DNA of 64,000 nt, from positions 47,542 through 111,541 of the forward strand of contig CANNBA010000005.1 of the NCBI GenBank assembly GCA_947502765.1, given 5' to 3'. Made by a program: the position numbers and the translations under genes. Below the pieces are notes generated by a model. The model was not told the DNA's origin. It was given only the letters and a program-made list of their open reading frames with translations, and made no database searches. The stretch comes from BACL11 sp945865535 (GTDB taxonomy: Bacteria > Bacteroidota > Bacteroidia > Flavobacteriales > BACL11). Positions 34,529 to 43,316 of the stretch are shown in pieces (position 1 is the first letter of the stretch; every line of letters begins with the position of its first letter).

Positions 34529-35398
34529 TTAGTTATAAAGTTCGTTTTCGTTGAGTTGAAGATATTTTTTTACAGCAAAAAAAGTGGAAAATAAGCTGAG
34601 TATTAATCCTGATAAAAAGATAAGTATAAAAACAATTCCAATTATTTTTAAGTCATCAATATTTAGGGCGTCTTCCTGGACTAATTGTAGGGCTCCTATC
34701 ATCATAAAAACAGCAAAAATAGAGCTGTAAAAACCCTGGTACAATCCTTTAATTAGAAATGGTTTTTGTATAAAACTATCAGTTGCCCCTACTAGTCTCA
34801 TGGTTCTAATCAAAAATCTTTTTGAATAAACCGATAGCCGAATAGTATTATTAATGAGTACAAATGCGATAAAGAAAAGCAATATGCAAAAAACTAATAA
34901 AAAGAATGACAATTGCTTCACATTACTATTCAATTTGTCTACTAAATCTTTTTGATAATAAGCCTCAAATACAACTGGATCTGCCATTAATTCAGCGGTA
35001 ATTTGTTGTAAACTATCCGTATTTGCGTAGTCTGCATTTAATTTTACATCAATTGATGATAAAAGGGGGCTGTATCCTAAAAATTCCACAAAATCTTCTC
35101 CTAAATCAGTTTTTAATTCTTGGGTAGCCTGTTCTTTTGATATGAAATTTACACTTTTGGTAAAATTTTCAACTTCTAATTTCTTTTGAAATGTGCTAGT
35201 TTGAATTTCAGTTATCCCATCTTTTAACATGATTGTAAAGCCGATATTTTCTTTTACATAATCAGTTAATCTTTGTGCGTTTATTAGAATTAAGCCAAGT
35301 AGCCCAACAATAAATAATACTAGAGATAAGCTAATTACAACAGAAGCCGATGAAGAGAATATCTTCCACTTTAACAATTTATTTGATCCTAGCTGCAT
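34529..35398 (-). CDS. ftsX: Cell division protein FtsX (permease-like)
   Basis: The protein has one N-terminal membrane helix, a periplasmic domain of about 120 residues (SKEQATQELKTDLGEDFVEFLGYSPL) and three C-terminal helices. This is the FtsX layout; with the ATPase FtsE it activates septal peptidoglycan hydrolases. The RTMRLVGATDSFIQKPFLIKG segment is diagnostic. The frame is open to an ATG at 35425, but I prefer the Met at 35398 (MQLGSNKLLKWK), which puts the first helix where homologues have it; length is then 289. ftsE is not in the window. Confidence 0.9.
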   Translation of the reverse strand: MQLGSNKLLKWKIFSSSASVVISLSLVLFIVGLLGLILINAQRLTDYVKENIGFTIMLKDGITEIQTSTFQKKLEVENFTKSVNFISKEQATQELKTDLGEDFVEFLGYSPLLSSIDVKLNADYANTDSLQQITAELMADPVVFEAYYQKDLVDKLNSNVKQLSFFLLVFCILLFFIAFVLINNTIRLSVYSKRFLIRTMRLVGATDSFIQKPFLIKGLYQGFYSSIFAVFMMIGALQLVQEDALNIDDLKIIGIVFILIFLSGLILSLFSTFFAVKKYLQLNENELYN

Positions 35399-35477
35399 AT
35401 GGCTGGCTAAAATATAAAAATACAATTTACTAATTGATGTTATTCGTTAACTTTGCCAACAGATTAATATTAATAAG

Positions 35478-38246
35478 ATGGATTATAATTTTAATGCTCT
35501 TGAAAAAAAGTGGCAGAATTATTGGAGGGAAACTGAAACATATAAAGTTCTAGAAGATAATAGTAAAGAAAAATACTATGTTCTAGATATGTTTCCTTAT
35601 CCTTCTGGAGCTGGATTGCATGTTGGTCATCCACTAGGATATATAGCTTCTGATATTTTTGCAAGATATAAAAGATCAAAAGGGTTTAATGTTTTGCATC
35701 CAATGGGGTACGATTCTTTTGGTTTGCCAACTGAACAATATGCAATTCAAACAGGAATTCATCCAGCAGTTGCAACCAAAGAAAACACTGATAGATATAG
35801 AAAACAATTGGACCAAATTGGATTTTCATACGATTGGAGTAGAGAAATTCAGACTTCCGATCCAAATTATTACAAATGGACTCAGTGGATTTTTAAACAA
35901 CTTTTCGATTCTTATTATTGCAAGGCAAGAGATAAGGCCATACAAATCTCAGGATTAATTTCAGATTTTGAGAAAAGTGGAAATACTAAAACTAATGCAG
36001 CTTGTGATGAGAATACTCCACAATTTTCAGCAGAGCAGTGGAGTAATTTTTCCGAAAAAGAAAAAGAGAAAATATTATTGAATTACAGATTAGCATTTTT
36101 GTCAGAAACTTGGGTAAATTGGTGTGAGGGCTTAGGAACCGTCCTTGCAAATGATGAGGTAAAAGAAGGGCTTTCAGAAAGAGGGGGATTTCCGGTAGAA
36201 CAAAAATTAATGAACCAATGGTCGCTAAGAATAACCGCTTATGCAGATCGTTTAATTTCTGGATTAGTAACTATTGATTGGTCAGAATCAATAAAGGACA
36301 TTCAAAAAAATTGGATAGGTAAATCTAAGGGAGCTTCAGTACGCTTTAATGTTGAAAATTCTGAAGATAAAATAGAAGTTTTTACCACAAGACCAGATAC
36401 TATTTTTGGAGTTAATTTTATGGTTTTGTCTCCAGAACATCAGCTAGTAGAGAGGCTCACCACTGGAGCTCAAAATGTAGCTATAGAAAGCTATGTAAAC
36501 AAGGTAAAATTAAAATCTGAAAGAGAAAGACAGGCGGATAAAAGCGTAAGTGGAGTCTTTACGGGTTCTTATGCAATTCATCCTTTTACTAAAGAAAAAG
36601 TTGCTATTTGGATTGGAGAATATGTGCTTGCAACCTATGGAACGGGTGCGGTTATGGCTGTCCCTTGTGGGGATCAAAGAGATTGGGATTTTGCAACTCA
36701 TTTTGGGATTGAAATCATCAATATTTTTAAGGGGGTTGATATAAGTAAAAAGGCAAATGAGGCAAAAGATGTAGGCATTACAAATTCTGATTTTTTAGAT
36801 GGACTTAGCTCAGAGCAAGCAATTCAAAAAGCAATTGAACGACTAGAGCAAGGAGGATTTGGAGAAGGGAAAATCAACTACCGACTAAGAGACGCCATTT
36901 TCAGCAGGCAAAGATATTGGGGAGAACCATTTCCGATTTATTATAAAGGCGAAACAGCCTATATCTTAGAAAATAATACACCTGTGATACTGCCTGAGAT
37001 AGACAAATATTTACCGACTTTAAGTGGTGAACCTCCGCTTGCAAGAGCAAAAAAAGAGGATTGGAATGTTTTTGAAGGAGATAGGATGGAAACCAATATT
37101 ATGCCGGGTTGGGCCGGGAGTTCTTGGTATTTTTTAAGATATATGGACCCGAAAAATGACGGGGCGTTTTGTGCCAAGGAAAAATCAGATTACTGGGGAC
37201 AGGTAGATTTATATATTGGCGGGGCAGAACATGCCGTTGGCCACTTATTGTATTCTAGGTTTTGGACTAAATTTTTGTACGATAGAGGCTTTATTTCTTT
37301 TGACGAGCCTTTTAAAAAGATGATAAATCAAGGGATGATTTTAGGTAGGTCATCTTTTGTTTATAGAATTAAAGACACTAATAAATTTGTAAGTTTCGAT
37401 AAAAGTAAAGAGCATAAAACCACAAGATTATATGTTGATGTAAACTTTGTAGATAATGATATTCTGGACATTAAAGCTTTCAAAAATTGGAGGAGCGAAT
37501 ATGCTGATGCGGAATTTATTTTAAATGCTGAGGGGAAATATTTGTGCGGTTATGAGATCGAAAAAATGTCAAAATCAAGATATAATGTTCAAACACCTGA
37601 CCAGCTTGTAGAAAAATTTGGGGCCGATACTTTGCGTTTGTATGAAATGTTTTTAGGACCATTAGAACAATTCAAGCCTTGGGATACCAAAGGGATAAAT
37701 GGGGTTCATAATTTTTTAAGAAAGTTCTGGAGATTGGTACATGATGGCGAAAATAACTTTAGCGTTTCTGATCAGGTGCCAACCAAAGAAAACTATAAAA
37801 CCCTACATAAAACCATAAAGAAAGTAGAAGAAGAAATTGAAAGACATTCTTTTAATACGGTTGTCAGTACTTTTATGATTTGTGTAAATGAACTTACAGA
37901 TCAAAAGTGTAATAGTCGAGAAATTATTTCTGATTTCACCATTTTACTCTCCTCATACGCGCCTCATATTTCGGAAGAAATTTGGCAAAAATTGGGTAAT
38001 AACACTTCAGTTACAAAAGTAGCTTTTCCAAAATGGAATCAAAGTTATATAGTAGAAAGTCAAATAAATTATCCTGTTTCTTTTAATGGCAAAACTCGCT
38101 TTACAATATCCTTACCTTCTGAAATGACAAAAGAGGAGGTGGAAAGTGAGGTGATGAAACACGAAAAAATGACTCATTATTTAAATGGAGAATCTCCTAA
38201 AAAAGTAATTGTTGTCCCAAAAAGAATTGTAAATATTGTTATTTAA
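35478..38246 (+). CDS. leuS: Leucine-tRNA ligase
   Basis: The 922-residue class I synthetase has the HIGH motif as HVGH at residues 48-51 (PYPSGAGLHVGHPLGY) and the KMSKS motif KMSKSRYNV starting at about residue 696. The CP1 editing domain contains TTRPDTIFGVNFMVL and YGTGAVMAVPCGDQRDWDF. Length and insertions (for example around GRSSFVYRIKDTNKF) fit Bacteroidota LeuRS. A TAACTTTG box at 35448-35455 gives a short leader. The gene is followed by the kynurenine operon after 84 bases. Confidence 0.97.
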   Translation: MDYNFNALEKKWQNYWRETETYKVLEDNSKEKYYVLDMFPYPSGAGLHVGHPLGYIASDIFARYKRSKGFNVLHPMGYDSFGLPTEQYAIQTGIHPAVATKENTDRYRKQLDQIGFSYDWSREIQTSDPNYYKWTQWIFKQLFDSYYCKARDKAIQISGLISDFEKSGNTKTNAACDENTPQFSAEQWSNFSEKEKEKILLNYRLAFLSETWVNWCEGLGTVLANDEVKEGLSERGGFPVEQKLMNQWSLRITAYADRLISGLVTIDWSESIKDIQKNWIGKSKGASVRFNVENSEDKIEVFTTRPDTIFGVNFMVLSPEHQLVERLTTGAQNVAIESYVNKVKLKSERERQADKSVSGVFTGSYAIHPFTKEKVAIWIGEYVLATYGTGAVMAVPCGDQRDWDFATHFGIEIINIFKGVDISKKANEAKDVGITNSDFLDGLSSEQAIQKAIERLEQGGFGEGKINYRLRDAIFSRQRYWGEPFPIYYKGETAYILENNTPVILPEIDKYLPTLSGEPPLARAKKEDWNVFEGDRMETNIMPGWAGSSWYFLRYMDPKNDGAFCAKEKSDYWGQVDLYIGGAEHAVGHLLYSRFWTKFLYDRGFISFDEPFKKMINQGMILGRSSFVYRIKDTNKFVSFDKSKEHKTTRLYVDVNFVDNDILDIKAFKNWRSEYADAEFILNAEGKYLCGYEIEKMSKSRYNVQTPDQLVEKFGADTLRLYEMFLGPLEQFKPWDTKGINGVHNFLRKFWRLVHDGENNFSVSDQVPTKENYKTLHKTIKKVEEEIERHSFNTVVSTFMICVNELTDQKCNSREIISDFTILLSSYAPHISEEIWQKLGNNTSVTKVAFPKWNQSYIVESQINYPVSFNGKTRFTISLPSEMTKEEVESEVMKHEKMTHYLNGESPKKVIVVPKRIVNIVI

Positions 38247-38278
38247 TTCTTTTGAAAAGTATAGTAGATAATTTGCTT

Positions 38279-38309
38279 TTGATTTTTTAAATCAGATTGC
38301 TTACTTTTA
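38279..38309 (+). promoter_or_regulatory. Probable promoter of the kynurenine operon
   Basis: A TTG at 38279-38281 is followed after 20 bases by TACTTTTA at 38302-38309, one mismatch (A for the final G) from TAnnTTTG. Initiation about 5-7 bases on leaves a leader of roughly 15 bases before the ATG at 38331. No clear operator repeat was seen. Confidence 0.5.
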
Positions 38310-38330
38310 CTGCTTTATAAAAAAGCTTTC

Positions 38331-39419
38331 ATGTCAGAAAAACCATCATCAGTACACTATATAAATTACTTAGCACTCGATAAAGTATTGAATTCTCAAA
38401 CCCTTGTGAGTAAAGAAAAAGGGAAGGAGGCTCATGAAGAAATGCTCTTTATAATTATTCACCAAACCTATGAGTTGTGGTTCAAACAAATCTTGCATGA
38501 GTTAGATTCTATTATGGGTTTGTTTAAAGCCGATAAGATTGACGAGAGCAATATTGGGGTTATTGTAAGTAGAATGGACAGGGTTAATAAAATCATGACT
38601 ACTCTTGTTGGGCAGTTGGAGATTTTAGAAACTATGACTTCTTTGGATTTTTTAGATTTCAGAGATTACCTGTCTCCTGCCTCAGGGTTTCAGTCTCATC
38701 AGTTTAGAAAATTAGAAGTAATGTTAGGGCTCAAAATAGAGAAAAGGCAGCAAGTAGGAGGCTGCCCTTATCACTCCCAATTTGAAGCAGAAAAGAAAGC
38801 AGAAATCTTAACTTTGGAAGCAAATGACTCTTTGTTTTCCTTAGTTGAAAAATGGTTAGAGCGCATCCCATTTTTAAATATGAAAAATTTTGACTTTACT
38901 CAAAAATATGAAGAGGCGGTAAACCAAATGTTAGAAAAAGAAATTTCGGGTATTAAATCAGCCAATTTAACAGAGGAAGATAGGGCTCTTAGAATACGAA
39001 TGATTGATGAAAACAGGAAGTATTTTAACCGAGTATTAAGTGAAGAGCAGCACAATAAAGCCATGGCAGAGGGAGAAACAAAACTTTCTTACAAAGCAAC
39101 TATGTCGGCACTGCTTATTAATTTGTACAGAGATCAGCCCATATTGCATTTGCCTTATCAATTCTTAAGAAGTGTGGTAGAGTTAGATCATAAGATTGCC
39201 TCTTGGCGCTTTAGACACGTGCAAATGGTGGAGAAGATGTTAGGCCAAAAAATTGGTACTGGAGGAAGTTCAGGTCAAGAATATTTGAAGCAGACGGTTG
39301 ATAAACATAAATTATTTACCGATTTAGCAAATATTGCCACTCTTATGATTTCAAGATCTTATTTACCAGAATTGCCACAAAAGATAAAAGACACTTTAGG
39401 ATTTAATTATAAAAAATAA
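38331..39419 (+). CDS. kynA: Tryptophan 2,3-dioxygenase
   Basis: The 362-residue haem enzyme opens the indole ring of L-tryptophan to N-formylkynurenine. Family signatures are VHYINYLALDKVL, MLFIIIHQTYELWFKQILHEL and, near the C-terminus, LDHKIASWRFRHVQMVEKMLG (haem-ligating His in RFRH) with KIGTGGSSGQEYLKQT. It is longer than the roughly 280-residue proteobacterial enzymes because of a middle insertion around GGCPYHSQFEAEKKAEI, nearer to the eukaryotic length. It is the first gene of an 11-gene operon and follows the promoter at 38279-38309. Confidence 0.97.
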   Translation: MSEKPSSVHYINYLALDKVLNSQTLVSKEKGKEAHEEMLFIIIHQTYELWFKQILHELDSIMGLFKADKIDESNIGVIVSRMDRVNKIMTTLVGQLEILETMTSLDFLDFRDYLSPASGFQSHQFRKLEVMLGLKIEKRQQVGGCPYHSQFEAEKKAEILTLEANDSLFSLVEKWLERIPFLNMKNFDFTQKYEEAVNQMLEKEISGIKSANLTEEDRALRIRMIDENRKYFNRVLSEEQHNKAMAEGETKLSYKATMSALLINLYRDQPILHLPYQFLRSVVELDHKIASWRFRHVQMVEKMLGQKIGTGGSSGQEYLKQTVDKHKLFTDLANIATLMISRSYLPELPQKIKDTLGFNYKK

Positions 39420-39425
39420 AACATT

Positions 39426-40208
39426 ATGAAAAAACTACTACCAATATTATTCATTTTCTTTTCTTTTAGCTCCAAAGGGACCATACATCAAATACAAGTG
39501 TGGAATGGCTATTACCAGTTCCTTCCATCAAACAATGTTACAGTTCAATTAGGAGACACCATACAGTGGACTCCTCTTGATCCTCCAACCATGACTCATA
39601 CCATAACATCTACTAATATCCCATCTGGAGCAGCAGCTTTTAATCAAATATGGCAATTGCCTGCAGACACCTTTTTTCAATACATTCCTCAAGTTGTAGG
39701 ACTGTATCAATATGTTTGCACTCCTCATGTAAATATGAATATGATTGGAGAGTTTACGGTTGTTAGTGGAGGGGCTACTTATGTACCTGTTAATGTGTAT
39801 ATTATAAATCCAAATGGATGCCCATATACTATAGCAGAAACTTGGGGCAATCCTATTTTAGGCGCTGGAAATGCGACATGGGTTTCAACGGATTCATTAA
39901 CCGGTCAAGACCTTTTGCACTTTTTAGTACCTGATACTAACAATCAAACGCTATTTACTATTTGTGCTGTACCGGCACCACCCTGTACTTGTCCACAAGT
40001 TTGCTCAGGACCAATTTCGATATTTCCAAATATGGCATTAACTTTGGCACTTTGCCAGCCATCCGATATTGAGGCTATTCAAACTACTAATAGCAGAAAA
40101 GTGGTAAAAGTAACCGACCTTTTAGGTAGAGCAACAAAAGCCACTAACCAACTTCTTTTTTACATCTATAATGATGGAACAGTAGAGAAAAAAGTAATTA
40201 TTGAATAA
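39426..40208 (+). CDS. Exported cupredoxin (plastocyanin-like) with T9SS-type C-terminal domain
   Basis: The 260-residue protein has a signal peptide (residues 1 to about 18). A blue-copper domain spans about 20-115 with a complete type 1 site: His58 in PTMTHTI, then Cys98, His101 and Met106 in VCTPHVNMNMIG, at the C-x2-H-x4-M spacing of plastocyanin. The middle (about 120-205) is Cys/Pro-rich and unassigned. The last 45 residues (VVKVTDLLGRATKAT, then DGTVEKKVIIE) resemble a type A T9SS sorting domain. It lies 6 bases after kynA and abuts the SDR gene. A secreted copper protein inside a cytosolic catabolic operon is unexpected; an electron-carrier or copper role is inference. Confidence 0.8.
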   Translation: MKKLLPILFIFFSFSSKGTIHQIQVWNGYYQFLPSNNVTVQLGDTIQWTPLDPPTMTHTITSTNIPSGAAAFNQIWQLPADTFFQYIPQVVGLYQYVCTPHVNMNMIGEFTVVSGGATYVPVNVYIINPNGCPYTIAETWGNPILGAGNATWVSTDSLTGQDLLHFLVPDTNNQTLFTICAVPAPPCTCPQVCSGPISIFPNMALTLALCQPSDIEAIQTTNSRKVVKVTDLLGRATKATNQLLFYIYNDGTVEKKVIIE

Positions 40209-40988
40209 ATGGAATTATCACTAAAGAACAAAAATGCCATTGTGTGCGGAAGCAGCCAAGGAATTGGAGAGGCTTCTGCTATTGAGTTAGCAAAACTAGG
40301 GGCTAATATTACCCTAATTGCTCGTAACGAAAGTAAACTCTTGGATGTATTAAATCACCTAGATAAATCTCAAGGGCAAGTTCATTCATTTATATGCATT
40401 GATTTTTCAAATACTGAAAAATTAAAAGAAGAGGTCAATCTTTTAAAAGCAACTTACCATATTTTAGTAAATAATACTGGAGGTCCTGCTGGAGGTCCTA
40501 TTGCAGATGCCAATACTCAATCTTTTGAAGATGCTTTCAGAATGCATTTAGTGAACAATCAAATCCTAGTTCAAAAAGTAATGCAAGGCATGAAAAAAGC
40601 AGGTTTTGGCAGAATAATCAATATTATTTCTACTTCAGTAAAAGCTCCAATTCCAGGATTGGGTGTTTCTAATACTATACGTGCTGCAGTTGCTAGTTGG
40701 GCAAAAACTCTTTCCCTTGAGCTTGGGCCCTACGGCATTACCGTAAATAATGTATTGCCAGGTTTTACCAATACCAATAGATTAAAAAGCTTAATTGCTA
40801 AAAAAGCAGAAGTCCAAGGCAAAAAAGTAAAAGAAATAGAGCAAGCTATGAAATTAGATATTCCTGCCGGAAGATTTGGCAATGTAGATGAAATAGCAAA
40901 TGCAGTAGCCTTTTTATGTACTCCAGCGGCATCTTATATTAATGGAATTAACCTTCCAGTTGATGGAGGAAGAACGACATCTTTATAA
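40209..40988 (+). CDS. SDR-family protein with substituted catalytic Tyr and Lys
   Basis: The 259-residue Rossmann protein has an intact nucleotide-binding glycine motif at about residues 14-20 (GSSQGIG) and the NNTGG motif (about 88-92). The catalytic Ser aligns with S141. The expected YxxxK is replaced by S154 and R158 in GVSNTIRAAV. The C-terminus LPVDGGRTTSL is typical. I recall a subgroup of SDRs with this SN..R pattern, usually annotated as oxoacyl reductases without biochemical support. Its position between the cupredoxin and 2-aminomuconate semialdehyde dehydrogenase genes suggests it handles a late intermediate such as 2-aminomuconate or its deaminated product; this is inference. Confidence 0.85.
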   Translation: MELSLKNKNAIVCGSSQGIGEASAIELAKLGANITLIARNESKLLDVLNHLDKSQGQVHSFICIDFSNTEKLKEEVNLLKATYHILVNNTGGPAGGPIADANTQSFEDAFRMHLVNNQILVQKVMQGMKKAGFGRIINIISTSVKAPIPGLGVSNTIRAAVASWAKTLSLELGPYGITVNNVLPGFTNTNRLKSLIAKKAEVQGKKVKEIEQAMKLDIPAGRFGNVDEIANAVAFLCTPAASYINGINLPVDGGRTTSL

Positions 40989-42431
40989 ATGGAAAAGATT
41001 TTAAATTATATAAATGGGAATTTAATAGAACCAACCAGTGGTAAGTATTTGGATAATTACAATCCTTCTAATGGTAAGGTTTATTCTTTAATTCCAGATT
41101 CTGAAAAGTTAGATATAGATAATGCGGTAGCGGCAGCCAAGGAGGCTTTTATCACTTGGAGTAAGACTCCAAAACAAGAGCGGTCCGATATTTTAATGAA
41201 GATAGCCGATACCATTGAAAAATATGCAGATGAATTGGTAAAAGCAGAGAGTAAAGACAATGGCAAGCCAGAAACTTCAGCGGCTCATGTAGATATTCCA
41301 AGAGCCTCAGCAAATATTCGATTTTTTGCAGGAGCCATTTTGCACGATAGCTCCCAAATGCATGAAATGGATGGGATGGCAATCAATTATACTTTACGCC
41401 AACCAGTTGGAGTGGCGGCTTGTATATCTCCATGGAATTTACCTTTGTATCTACTCACTTGGAAAATTGCTCCAGCTCTTGCCGCTGGCAATACAGTAGT
41501 TGCAAAACCCTCTGAAGTTACTCCAATGACCGCCTATTTATTTAGTAAAATTTGCATAGAAGCAGGATTGCCAAAAGGGGTTTTAAATATTGTTCACGGA
41601 CTGGGAAGTAAAACAGGAGATCCACTCACTACTCATCCAGATACCCCGATTATCTCTTTTACCGGAGGAACTGTAACTGGTAAACATATTGCAACCATTA
41701 CCGCGCCTATGTTTAAAAAACTTTCTTTGGAATTGGGAGGAAAAAACCCAAACATCATTTTTGCAGATGCTGATTTTGATAAGGCGGTAAGTACGGCCGC
41801 AAGGGCGGCTTTTACCAATCAAGGGCAAGTTTGTTTGTGCGGTTCTCGCCTTTTTGTTGAGCAAGAGATTTACGATAAATTCAAAGATGCTTTGGTTGCT
41901 AAAACAGCCCAGCTAAAAGTGGGCGATCCAAAAGACGCAAGTTCCAACTTAGGCGCGGTAGTTTCCAAAGAACACATGCATAAAATTTTGGATAAAATTG
42001 AAGAAGCTAAAAATTTAGGAGGAAAAATTCTTATTGGAGGAAAGCGAGTAATCTTAGATGGAGAATTGAAAGATGGCTATTATATCGAGCCAACAATTAT
42101 TGAAGGACTCTCATCAGATTGCTCTATTAATCAAGAAGAAATTTTTGGGCCAGTAGTAAGTCTGATCCCATTTAAAACAGAAGAAGAGGTTATAAAAATG
42201 GCAAATTCTACAAAGTACGGTTTATCGGCCTCTATATTCACCGAAAATATTAGTAAAGCCCATAGAGTTGCTGCAAATATTGACTCAGGAGTGGTTTGGA
42301 TCAATACTTGGCTTCTTAGAGATTTACGAATTCCTTTTGGAGGCATGAAACATTCTGGAGTTGGCAGAGAAGGAGGATTTAAATCTTTAGAGTTTTTTAC
42401 AGAGTCTAAAAATATATGTGTTAAAATATAA
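40989..42431 (+). CDS. 2-aminomuconic 6-semialdehyde dehydrogenase
   Basis: The 480-residue NAD-dependent aldehyde dehydrogenase has the substrate-binding CISPWNLPLYLLTWK segment, the catalytic Glu in KLSLELGGKNPNII and the catalytic Cys in TNQGQVCLCGSRLFV. The C-terminus is GGMKHSGVGREGGFKSLEFFTE. The VCLCGSR pattern and WNLPL Asn fit 2-aminomuconate and 2-hydroxymuconate semialdehyde dehydrogenases. Context makes it AMSDH: it oxidises the product of ACMSD to 2-aminomuconate, diverting flux from quinolinate or picolinate. It abuts the SDR gene and is one base from the next CDS. Confidence 0.93.
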   Translation: MEKILNYINGNLIEPTSGKYLDNYNPSNGKVYSLIPDSEKLDIDNAVAAAKEAFITWSKTPKQERSDILMKIADTIEKYADELVKAESKDNGKPETSAAHVDIPRASANIRFFAGAILHDSSQMHEMDGMAINYTLRQPVGVAACISPWNLPLYLLTWKIAPALAAGNTVVAKPSEVTPMTAYLFSKICIEAGLPKGVLNIVHGLGSKTGDPLTTHPDTPIISFTGGTVTGKHIATITAPMFKKLSLELGGKNPNIIFADADFDKAVSTAARAAFTNQGQVCLCGSRLFVEQEIYDKFKDALVAKTAQLKVGDPKDASSNLGAVVSKEHMHKILDKIEEAKNLGGKILIGGKRVILDGELKDGYYIEPTIIEGLSSDCSINQEEIFGPVVSLIPFKTEEEVIKMANSTKYGLSASIFTENISKAHRVAANIDSGVVWINTWLLRDLRIPFGGMKHSGVGREGGFKSLEFFTESKNICVKI

Positions 42432-42432
42432 A

Positions 42433-42885
42433 ATGGAAAGACAAGTTACACATATCAAATTAGTTGAGGCTGAAGAAATTCGTCCTTTAAGACATAAGAT
42501 GCTACGTCAAGGGCATGATTATTCAACTACTGCATACCGTAGAGATAATGAAAAACTCACCTTTCATTTAGGAGTTACTCTAGAGGAAAAGATTGTCAGT
42601 TGCGCTACTTTCTACCCAGAAGAAACAAATAAAATGGAAGGTAATAATCCCTACAGATTAAGAGGAATGGCTACAGATTCTAATTATTTGCGAAATGGAT
42701 ATGGCAAACAAATTATGCAAGAAGCTTTTCAAATTTTAAAACTTAAAAAATGTAATTTGCTTTGGTGCAATGCTAGAATTTTAGCGGTCCCATTTTATCA
42801 ATCAGTGGGGTTACAAGAAATAGGAGATTTATTTGATATCGCAGACATAGGACCTCATTATTATATGTATAAAGAAATTTATTAA
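42433..42885 (+). CDS. GNAT-family N-acetyltransferase in the kynurenine operon
   Basis: The 150-residue single GNAT domain has the acetyl-CoA loop in MATDSNYLRNGYGKQIMQEA and a C-terminal NARILAVPFYQSVGLQEIG motif. The start is taken at 42433 (MERQVTHIK), one base after the AMSDH stop, although an in-frame ATG at 42418 lies inside AMSDH. The substrate is unknown. Among tryptophan catabolic genes it might acetylate a reactive amino intermediate such as kynurenine, 3-hydroxykynurenine or 3-hydroxyanthranilate, or it may be an unrelated passenger. Confidence 0.82.
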   Translation: MERQVTHIKLVEAEEIRPLRHKMLRQGHDYSTTAYRRDNEKLTFHLGVTLEEKIVSCATFYPEETNKMEGNNPYRLRGMATDSNYLRNGYGKQIMQEAFQILKLKKCNLLWCNARILAVPFYQSVGLQEIGDLFDIADIGPHYYMYKEIY

Positions 42886-42889
42886 GTAA

Positions 42890-43312
42890 ATGAACGGAGA
42901 CCAATTTAATTCAAACAGAGCTCCTTTGGCAGTAGGATTGTATCCTCATGCTCGTAAAGTTGGAAATCTTTTATTCCTTTCTGGAGTAGGGCCAAGAAAA
43001 GCAGGACAAACAGATATCCCTGGGGTAACGCTAAACTCAAATGGAGAGATTGAAAGTTATGATATTGAAAAGCAATGTCATTCGGTTTTTGCAAACATCA
43101 AATATATTTTGGAAGATTCAGGATCCTCTTGGGAGAATATTGTAGATGTACAAGTTTTCCTTACTAATATGAAGGATGATTTTAAAACCTATAATAGAAT
43201 TTATGCTGATTATTTTAAAGATAATCAGCCCTGCAGAACAACTATTGAAATAAAGAGTTTACCCACCCCAATAGCAATAGAACTAAAAATAATAGCAACC
43301 ATTAAAACATAA
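42890..43312 (+). CDS. RidA-family protein, probable 2-aminomuconate deaminase
   Basis: The 140-residue YjgF/YER057c/UK114 protein has GNLLFLSGVGPR near the N-terminus, the catalytic-site Arg in NQPCRTTIEIKSLP and a C-terminal IELKIIATIK strand. RidA homologues hydrolyse enamine/imine intermediates. Members encoded in 2-nitrobenzoate and tryptophan pathway clusters (NbaF/AmnD type) deaminate 2-aminomuconate. The position between AMSDH and HAO supports that assignment. Spacing is 4 bases on both sides. Confidence 0.86.
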   Translation: MNGDQFNSNRAPLAVGLYPHARKVGNLLFLSGVGPRKAGQTDIPGVTLNSNGEIESYDIEKQCHSVFANIKYILEDSGSSWENIVDVQVFLTNMKDDFKTYNRIYADYFKDNQPCRTTIEIKSLPTPIAIELKIIATIKT

Positions 43313-43316
43313 AATT

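Noticed and set aside
42418..42432. Upstream ATG for the operon GNAT gene
   Set aside because: It is inside the AMSDH coding region and adds five unfamilial residues; the ATG at 42433 directly follows the AMSDH stop.
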